Positions 56,855-64,000 of a DNA stretch of 64,000 bases are shown piece after piece. The position numbers and the translations under genes were made by a program. A model generated the notes under the pieces. That model had not been told where the DNA came from, did not search any database, and worked only from the letters and a program-made list of their open reading frames with translations. The stretch covers positions 310,001-374,000 of the forward strand of contig NC_089230.1 in NCBI RefSeq assembly GCF_963924675.1. Reading direction: 5' to 3'. This stretch comes from Phocoena phocoena. Lineage: Eukaryota > Chordata > Mammalia > Artiodactyla > Phocoenidae. The stretch's first letter is position 1, and each line of letters starts with the position of its first letter.

Positions 56855-58849
56855 AGTCCAAACCTAATAGTTACATTAAATGTTAATAATCTAAACACAG
56901 CAGTTAAAAGGCAGATTGTTAGAAAGGTTGAAAAACATGACCCAACTTTATGTCATCTACAAGAAGCTCCCTTCAAATATAATGATATAGGGAGGTTAAA
57001 AGTAAAAGGATAGAAACATATACAGTGCAAACATTAATTAAAAGAAGGAGTGGCTATACCAATATTAGACAAAGTAGACTTCAGAGCAAAGAAAATTTCC
57101 AGAGATAAAGAGGAACATTACATAATAATAAACGGGCCAATTCACCAAGAAGACATAACAATCCTAAAAGTGTATGCACCTAACTTCAGAGTTTCAAAAT
57201 ACATGAAGTAAAAATGACAGAGCTGAAAGGGAAATACACAAATATACAATTATAATTGAAGACCTCAGCACTCTCCTTTCAATAACTGATAGAACTAGTG
57301 GACAAAAACTTTGCAAAGATACAGAAGACCTGAACGGCAACATCAACCAACAGTATCAAATTGACATTTACGGAGCATAACTGAACAATAGAAAGCACAT
57401 TATATTCAAGTGCACGTGAATCACCAACCAAGACAGACTATATTCTGGGTCAAAAAACGAACCTTAAGGCATTGAACAGAATTGAAATTATACGAAGTAT
57501 GTTCTCCGACCTTAATGGAATTAAACTAGAAGTCAATAAAAAAGAGAGAACATGAAAATCTCAAAATACTTTAAAATCAAACAAAACACTCCTAAGTAGT
57601 CCTTGGGTCGAAGAGGAAGTCTCAAGAGAAATTATAAAATATTGAGAAATTAGGAAATATTAGAAAACTGTATGAAAATGAAAATACAGTATATCAAAAT
57701 TTGTGGTTGCAGTCAATTCTTAGAGGGGAAAGTAGAGCATTCAATGTTTGTATTAGAAAAAAGAACTCAAAACAAAAGATTATTGTTAAGCTTCAAATCT
57801 AACAAATTTGAAAAAAAGAGCAAAATAAATGTAAGGAATTAATATAAGAGCAGAAATAAAATTGAAAACAAAGACAATTTAGAAGAACCAATGATCCCAT
57901 AAACTGGTCCTTTGAGATGATTAACTGATCAAAATTCTTGCAATACTGACAAGAACAAAGGCAAAGACAAAGAAAAAAAGAGAGAAGACACACTAGTGAT
58001 ATCAGGAACGAAAGAGGAGGTGTCAGTACGGAACCTGCAAACCTTAAATGGATAAGCAGAATGCTATGAACTCCAGACCCAGATGATTTCATTGTCAAAT
58101 CCTACCAAAAACTTAAAGAAAAAAACCCATCAATTCTACAAAAATAACTTTCAGAAAACAGAAGAGGAAGAAAAATCGCTCAACCCCTTTTACGAGGCCA
58201 ACATTATGCTGATACCAAAACCAGACAAAGACAGTATAAGAAAACTACAGGTCGATATCCTTTATGAATATGGGTTCAAAAATCCTCAAAAAAAATTAGT
58301 GAATGAATCCATATTTAGATATAGATGTATTGCAACCAAGTGAAGCTTATTGTTGGAATGCAAGGATGGTTCAATTGTCAGAAATCAATCAACATAATCC
58401 GTTATATTAACAGTCTAAAGAAGAAAAACTAAATAATCATATCAACTGATACATTAAAAGCTTTTAACAACATTTAGCGTCCATTCATGATAAACTTTCA
58501 GTGAGCCAGGATCAGTAGGGCATTTCCTCATCCTGATAAAGGGCAGATACAAAAGAACAAAAACAAAAACTTTATACTTAATGGTGAAAGACTAATTAAT
58601 GCTTTTACCCCAAGATTGGGATGAAGATGAGGACGTCCACTCTCCTTTCTCCTATTCAACACTGTATTGGAAGCACTAGCCAGGGCAGGAACAGGCATGC
58701 AGATTGGAAAAGAAGAAATAAAACTATTCCTATTCATAGACAATGTGACTGTCTATGTGTAAAACCCCAAGAAATACACAGAAAAAAATCTCTTAGAACT
58801 AATATGTGAGTTTAGCAAACTTATGAGACACAAGGTCAATGTATATATA

Positions 58850-58890
<41 letters not shown>

Positions 58891-59900
58891 CCTAATCTAG
58901 AGTAGAAATCAATAATGACAACTGAAATTAAAATAAGAATACCACTTATAAGATCACCAAAACATGAAATATTTAGTCACAGACCTAACAAAATATGTAT
59001 AGGATCTGCATATTGAAAACTACAAAATGTTATTGAAATCAAAGGACTAAATCAATGAAGACACATACTATATTTATCAATTGGAAAACTCAATGTAGTA
59101 AGCATGTCAATTCTCCACAAATTAACTACATGGTTAATGCAATTCCACTATAAATCCCAGACATATTTTGCATGTAGATATAGAGAAGCCAATTTTAACA
59201 TTTACATGGAACAGCAAAACTAGAATAGACAAATGATTTTGAAAAAGTATAATAAAGTTGAAGGAATCATACTATCCAATTTTAAAAGCTATTGTAACTT
59301 AGTATGAGATTGGCAAAGATAGATATATAGATCAACAGAACAGAATAGATAGTCCAGAAATAGACCCACACAGGCAAGGCCAAGAGACTTTGGCAGAGGT
59401 TCAAAGGCAATTCAATGGAGAATAGTCTTTTGAACAAACATGACACCAAAAGCACAATCCTTTAAAAAAATTGGATTGGACTTCATTGAAATGAAAAACC
59501 TTTGTTCTGTGAAGAGAATGAAAAGACAAGCTACAGAGTGGCAGAAAATATTTGCAAGTTACGAATTCAGCAAAGATCCCATCACACATCTAAATGGCTG
59601 AAGTAAAAAATACTGGCAACACTAAGTGGAGATGAGGACGTGGGTGTGGATCATTCATGTGTCTCTGGTGGGAATGCAGAACGGATCAGCCGCTTTGGAA
59701 CGCAGAATGGTGGTTTCTTAGAGTTTAACGTGGCCATTCCGCATGATTCAGCAATCGGTATTTACTGTGGAGAAATGAAAACTTATGGTCACCCCTGTAC
59801 GTGAATGTTTACAGCAGTTGTATTCATAATTGACAAAAACTGGAAACGACTCAAATGTTCTTCATTGGGTAAAGAGATAAACAAACTGTGATCCATCCAC
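56855..59900 (+). pseudogene. LINE-1 ORF2 remnant (endonuclease, RT, C-terminus)
   Basis: ORF2p supplies endonuclease and reverse transcriptase. The N-terminal motif reads LIVTLNVNNLNTAVKRQIV at about 56865 (consensus LNVNGLN). The endonuclease GDFN motif reads EDLS near 57262. The catalytic SDH reads SDL at 57505-57513, so the active-site histidine is lost. In the RT, ANIMLIPKPDKDSIRK lies at 58199, and the catalytic FADD reads FIDN at 58733-58744, losing the second aspartate. A TG/TA microsatellite and a likely internal deletion near 59580 follow, then a diverged C-terminal part. Many stops and frameshifts; the longest open piece is under 90 codons. Confidence 0.8.
58841..58887 (+). repeat. 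Compound (TA)/(TG)/(TA) microsatellite
   Basis: gtatatatatgtgtgtgtgt followed by an uninterrupted (AT) run of about 26 bases, inside the L1 ORF2 remnant. Confidence 0.97.
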
Positions 59901-59945
59901 ACCATGACCACCACGCAGCAGTGAGGAACAGTGGACGCTGCCAAC

Positions 59946-62299
59946 AAAAAATTGTCACTTGCCCTCTGCTTCTACAAGGATTAGGTCGCAAGCTGCTTCC
60001 ACCGCTGACTTTCAACACCCCCTGAAAGGAGCTCAGGGCGGAGATCAGGAGTGAGGCACCTGCGCTCTGGGAAAAACTGGCTGAACAGCCCTTCAGATAG
60101 TTGGATATTTTCAGGAGATTTTATGAGCTCAATTCTTGCATCTCCTCGTGTAGAAAAGCACTAAAATTGTTATCGGTGACGTCTACGCCTTGTGACTAGC
60201 AGTGACCTTCTGCAGAAATGTGTGTTTGATTGCATGGACCCCCTCTTCACCAAAATCGCATATACACTGACCGCTCCCCCACCTCTTTGGAGCAGTTGCT
60301 CAGAGCTACTTGAGATGCTGTCTCCCAGGCTATAGTCCTCATTTTGCCCCAAATGAAACTTAACTCACAACTCTCACGCTGTGTTTTTTTTTTCAGCCGA
60401 CGGTGCCGACACGTGCAGCAATGTGGATGCCACGCAGAGGCGTTCTGCTGTGTGAAAGAATCCATACTTGGAGGTTACCTACCACATCCTTCCATTTGTG
60501 ACGAAAGTAGACACAAGACCAGACTAGAGGGGAAGGCCAGTGGGCAGGGCTTTGGGGGGAGGTGGAGCGTGGCTGCAGGGGGATTCCACTGGGAGTCGGG
60601 ATCCTGATTACGGTGGTTACTCAAATCTACATGTGCGTTAAACTGCCTAGTCGTGCCCACCGTCGGAAGGTCAGTTCCGTCGTCTTTTATCGAAAGCGTC
60701 AACCACACACCTGCACGGTGCTGTCAGACCGAAAGCCCCAGCTGGGGGGCCCCATGGGGGTTACGAGGAGGGGGCACAGGGCAGGGCCGAGGGCTGCAGT
60801 GAGATATGCCCAGCAGGGCCTGTGGGCTCTGTTGAGTGGGGCTGGGCCACCTCCCGGCAGCCGGTTCCCACGGCTCCAGGCTTCCCGGACCCCACTCGTT
60901 GATGGGAAGCAGCCCAGCCCTGCCTGCCATCGGGGTCCTGCACCCTGGAAAGCCCCGGGCTGTAGCTGGGGAGCATGGGCTCTCAGAAGGGCGGGGGCAC
61001 CTCATTCTGGATTGTTAACTGGAGGAAGTATTAGGTTCATTTGACAGAAATATCCTCGGAGGGCGTGTGGGTAGAAAATGCTTGGGAAACGTACGGTCAG
61101 TGGAAAACAGAGGCCACAGCCAAGAGCAGGGCTTCTCCCGGCGTGGCGCCTCGGAGGCACCTCTTCTCTCAGGAATGGAGGCCTTTCCAGCCTGCAGTGC
61201 TCCCGGGAGCAGCCTCCCTGTCAGCATCTGGGTCATTCAGTCTGGGGAGAGCCCCAGCCTCCCCTTCCTCCTAGCCTCAGCTTTTCTGCTGTACCTGGGA
61301 CTCTGCCCCAGCACAGGCTGTGCTGGCCCTGGTGGCCCTGAGTACAGCCACTGCCTGCAGGGCGGGGGGTGGCCTCCAGCATCCCACATCACCAACGTCC
61401 CGGTGGCACAGACAGAAAGCTGTGGGCTTCTAGCTCACCAGGAATGGTGTGCTCTGTGCTCTCGCACAGCTGCACGGAAACACACCCTCACTTCTGCGTG
61501 TCTCCACAAGTGGAGCTGACCAGCAGTGTGGACCGCGCCAGCACCAGTGTAAGCAGAAGGCACTCACTGGTGTTACGGGAGCACCAAGCAGACTAAGTCC
61601 TTAATGACTCTTGCTTATTGAGTGCCTGTTCCAGCCGGGCCACTGCTACACGGTGTCTGTGCTCCCCAACCTGCACGATGTGCAGGGCATGTGCACACAG
61701 CAGGTGGGAAATCCTAGGTGCTTAAACCCTGCTCATTGTTCCAGCAAAGGCACCTGGAGAGGCCTGGATATGCAGGAGGGACCTTGTGAGCACTTTAGCT
61801 GAGTTCCCAACATTGTAGTCTGAGTCTCGTTGTGTGTGGTTGCTGCATCAGAAGGACAGCCTTCGTTCTCTTTCCTGTGGGTGTCAGACGCCATCTCTGG
61901 AAAGAGGCCTGGTTTGCAGAAACTCTGCCCTGCTCTAAAAGGCACCGACCATGGCATTGGCTCTTTGGCTGAATTCATCCACCTCAAACCCAGGGCTGTG
62001 TTTACACAACAGAAGACTTTCTCCTCTACGTCTTGTTCCTGCAGCTCATGGCCTCTTGCCCAGGACAGAGATGCTGAGGGCAGGGAGGCGCTCGGAGCTG
62101 GGCTAGAGAAAGGACGGACACTCCGGACACCCTGTTGGTCAGAGGGGGCAGTGAGCTGGCAGGTGGCCCCTGAGACCTGGCCCTGGGGTGGAGGGCGTCC
62201 TTGTCTGCACCCTGGGACCCTAAGGAGGCTGCTGAGATGAGGATTTCCCCAAATCAAGGTGAGAGCTGGTCTGTAGAGGCCTTTCCCAGCCAAGTACAG
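59946..62299. other. No gene supported; weak repeat patch
   Basis: Turns GC-rich at about 60380. Frames up to 186 codons overlap on both strands without a recognised domain. A MIR or L2-like patch (cttattgagtgcctgttcca) lies at 61613-61700. No convincing exon. Confidence 0.4.
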
Positions 62300-62465
62300 G
62301 GCCAGCCTCTGTGTGAGTTATTTCTGTATTTATTACAGCAGCCAAGGGCGTTAGTCCCTGTTTCCAGTAAGGACGTTGTGGTTTAGAGGTGCGAAGGGGC
62401 CTGCCCAAGGTCACCGGGTCGTAAGAGCTGGGATGCAAACTCTGGAGTCGAGGCCTTGGCCACAA
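62300..62465 (-). mobile_element. MIR SINE, reversed
   Basis: gagttatttctgtatttatt, ttgtggtttagaggtgcgaa, gcctgcccaaggtcaccggg, agagctgggatgcaaactct and ggagtcgaggccttgg follow the reversed MIR consensus in order. Confidence 0.7.
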
Positions 62466-62506
62466 CTTTCTTTTGCCTCTCATGGGACGTTAGCTCTGGA
62501 AGGTTC

Positions 62507-62672
62507 TAGAAGGTTCCTCACTATTCAAGGTGTGGTCCCAGTACTAGGAGTACCCCCATCACCTGGGCGCTCATTAGAAATGCAGAGTCTCAGGCCCCAC
62601 CCCAGAGTTTCTTCAACAGAATCTGCATTGTAGCCAAATCCCAGGTGACTCACACCTCAAGCTTGGGAAGTG
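62507..62672 (+). mobile_element. MER5A-like hAT-Charlie MITE
   Basis: ggtgtggtcccagtactagg, catcacctgggcgctcatta, gaaatgcagagtctcaggcc, ccaccccagagtttcttcaa, agaatctgcattgtagccaa and cccaggtgactcaca follow the MER5A consensus closely. It is short and non-autonomous, without transposase. Confidence 0.78.
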
Positions 62673-62869
62673 CCCACTTAGTCCGGTCTTCACACCTGAC
62701 AGATGTGGAACCAGGCCCGGGAAGCTGGGCTAGAATCCTGGCCCCAACTCCTGCCTGGGTCCTGCCCGCTCTGACCTCCTGTCTGGCCCAAACCACTGGC
62801 TTGCGTGCATCTTAAAAGGAAATTTAAAATAATGCTTTGGGTTTGGTGCTAAATTTGATTAGACAGATG

Positions 62870-63180
62870 TTTGTTTTGCTCTTAGAAAGATGAGTAAGTC
62901 CCAGCTTCTGCCTGCACGGGGTTATAACTTGTATGTAAATAACAAATTACAAGGTACAAAATGCGGGAGTCCTAAGAGGGAACTCAGAGGGGAAATGGTG
63001 CCCAGGGCGGAGCCAGGACCCAGGAAGGCTTTCCTGACGTCATGACACTGGAAGACAGTGATGGGTGATGGAGGGAGGTGGGTGTGGGCCAGGAATCAGC
63101 AGAGCTGGGCGTGAGCAGGCCTAGGGCTCTGAGGGCAGTGCTGTGTGAGAAGGTGGGGGGCAGAGGGCTCAGGGGGAGTT
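62870..63180 (+). mobile_element. Probable LINE-2 fragment
   Basis: tatgtaaataacaaattaca, then caggaaggctttcctgacgt, gtgggccaggaatcagcaga and gggctctgagggcagtg fit the old L2 pattern 'ggaaggcttcctgaggaag ... ccaggcagag ... gccctgaggc'. Diverged. Confidence 0.5.
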
Positions 63181-63660
63181 TGGGGGCTTTGGGGATGAGG
63201 TGAGGAAGATGGCCACGTGCGGGGTCCCCTGGATGATGGGTGGGATGCGGTGCACGTGGGGATGCGGGGTTAGGAGGGAGGGGCCGGCACAGGTGAGCCA
63301 TAGATTGGCGTCTGGACATCCGGGGGGCTGGAAGGGCCGTGGGGAGGGGTGAGAGGCTGCCCTGGGAAGGAGGCTCCGGGCACACGTGGCCCCGCGGCTG
63401 GGGAGTTTGCCTTGACCGTTGGCTTAAGGTGGAGTCCAGAGGGCAGGTGCCCAGAGGGCAGATGGAGGTTGTGTGAGAGGAGGCGACGGGACGGGGGAGC
63501 TTTGCTGACTGTGAGTTTTGAGAATTTGGGAGGCTCGGGGACAGAAGCTGGGGCTGCAGGAGGCCAAGAGCAGGGGGGCCGGTGCAATGGAGGTGTAGGC
63601 TGCGGCTGTGAGGGCTCCCTCGACCTGGGTGCGAGCCCTGGGGTTGGTGACCAGCAGATT
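62985..63660 (+). other. G-rich, strand-biased tract
   Basis: The plus strand is dense in GGG and GGGG runs separated by one to ten bases (tgatggagggaggtgggtgt; agaaggtggggggcagaggg), and C is scarce. The complementary 226-codon minus frame is Pro/Ser/His-rich only because of this. It partly overlaps the L2-like piece. Confidence 0.6.
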
Positions 63661-64000
63661 CCAAGGCCCACCAAGCCGGGGTTCGGCGATTGGGGGCTTG
63701 CGTCTGTCACAGCATCACGGTGTCTGAGCGTTTCCAGTGGTGCCCACCCGTCTCATGGTCTGCATGGTGCCAGCTTCTCTGTGGGTGACACTGCCTGTCA
63801 CACGTCCACGTGGCGGGGATTCTGGTCCCTGGGTGAGCTGCTCAGGCCGATGGCCTACCTGAGCACACAGTTGTATCTAGGCCTCCACTACTTCTGCGTC
63901 TACATACATGATGTTTGTTTCACCAGGTGCTTGAGAGGCTCCGCCTCACCCAGGATGCAGGTCTCAGAGGCTGTGGCTCTGGTGAGTGGCTGAAGCTGGA
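63661..64000. other. No gene supported at window end
   Basis: Unassigned sequence. A 214-codon plus frame runs through the G-rich tract to 63993 but shows no recognised domain. Confidence 0.35.

Larger units (their letters stand above)
54415..59945 (+). mobile_element. LINE-1 (L1M-like), nested host of an LTR and two SINEs
   Basis: ORF1-region landmarks at 54540-54940 (gagacctgtgggacatgacc; catttgtgtcatgggtccca) continue at 55803 (aaataatgactgaaaattcc), so one L1 is split by the LTR at about 54946-55802. ORF1 C-terminal text ends near 56220, followed by an inter-ORF stretch holding a CHR SINE, then ORF2 from about 56855. The copy ends without 3' UTR or tail at about 59945. Without insertions the L1 is roughly 4.5 kb. 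Confidence 0.78.

Noticed and set aside
58083..58343. 86-codon frame as an independent small protein
   Set aside because: It is an in-frame scrap of L1 ORF2 reverse transcriptase (IPKPDKDS motif).
62984..63664. 226-codon Pro/Ser/His-rich minus frame
   Set aside because: Mirror image of a G-rich tract on the plus strand.

Overview
The window is mammalian nuclear DNA, most likely from a cetacean. The main evidence is several tRNA-derived SINEs of the CHR type, including the long form with repeated 'cagtagttgtgg' and 'gggctctagagc' segments. CHR SINEs are known from Cetacea, Hippopotamidae and Ruminantia. No Bov-tA or BovB (expected in ruminants) and no PRE-1 (pig) was noticed. Old LINE-1, HAL1, L2, MIR, MLT1 and hAT copies form the usual eutherian background. 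I see no complete protein-coding gene, no functional tRNA or rRNA gene and nothing prokaryotic. All repeat names rest on remembered consensus sequences, not on a database search.

Layout. 1-5990 is AT-rich and packed with retroposons: a CHR SINE cut by the window edge, a HAL1-like element with an ORF1 fragment, an L1 3' end, an older reversed repeat, and a reversed L1 5' half whose ORF2 lacks several endonuclease catalytic residues. 5990-39480 is GC-rich, mostly single-copy-looking DNA. It holds two large minisatellites (11676-14284 and 32541-33300), MLT1 LTRs, MIRs, and several short AT-rich islands with homeodomain-like motifs that could be conserved non-coding elements. 39480-40610 is a younger-looking L1 3' end with an (AC)14 tract. 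43574-44151 holds two reversed CHR SINEs, one with a 14-bp target-site duplication. 49440-49622 is a third G-rich minisatellite. Immediately after it, 49635-49757 is a 41-codon, splice-site-bounded open segment, the only candidate protein-coding exon I can offer. 54415-59945 is a stratified nest: an L1 interrupted by an MLT1 LTR, which is itself interrupted by a CHR SINE, plus a second CHR SINE further along. 59946-64000 returns to GC-rich DNA with MIR, MER5-like and L2-like fragments.

No genes here act together in a pathway. The window reads as an intergenic or large-intron region in a GC-rich, minisatellite-rich (possibly subtelomeric) setting. Long open frames, up to 376 codons, occur on both strands, but those inspected are products of stop-poor tandem repeats or high GC content. 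The most interesting material is the structure of the three minisatellites, the dated insertion nest, the exon candidate beside a minisatellite, and the possible conserved islands. No undescribed gene system can be supported from the sequence.
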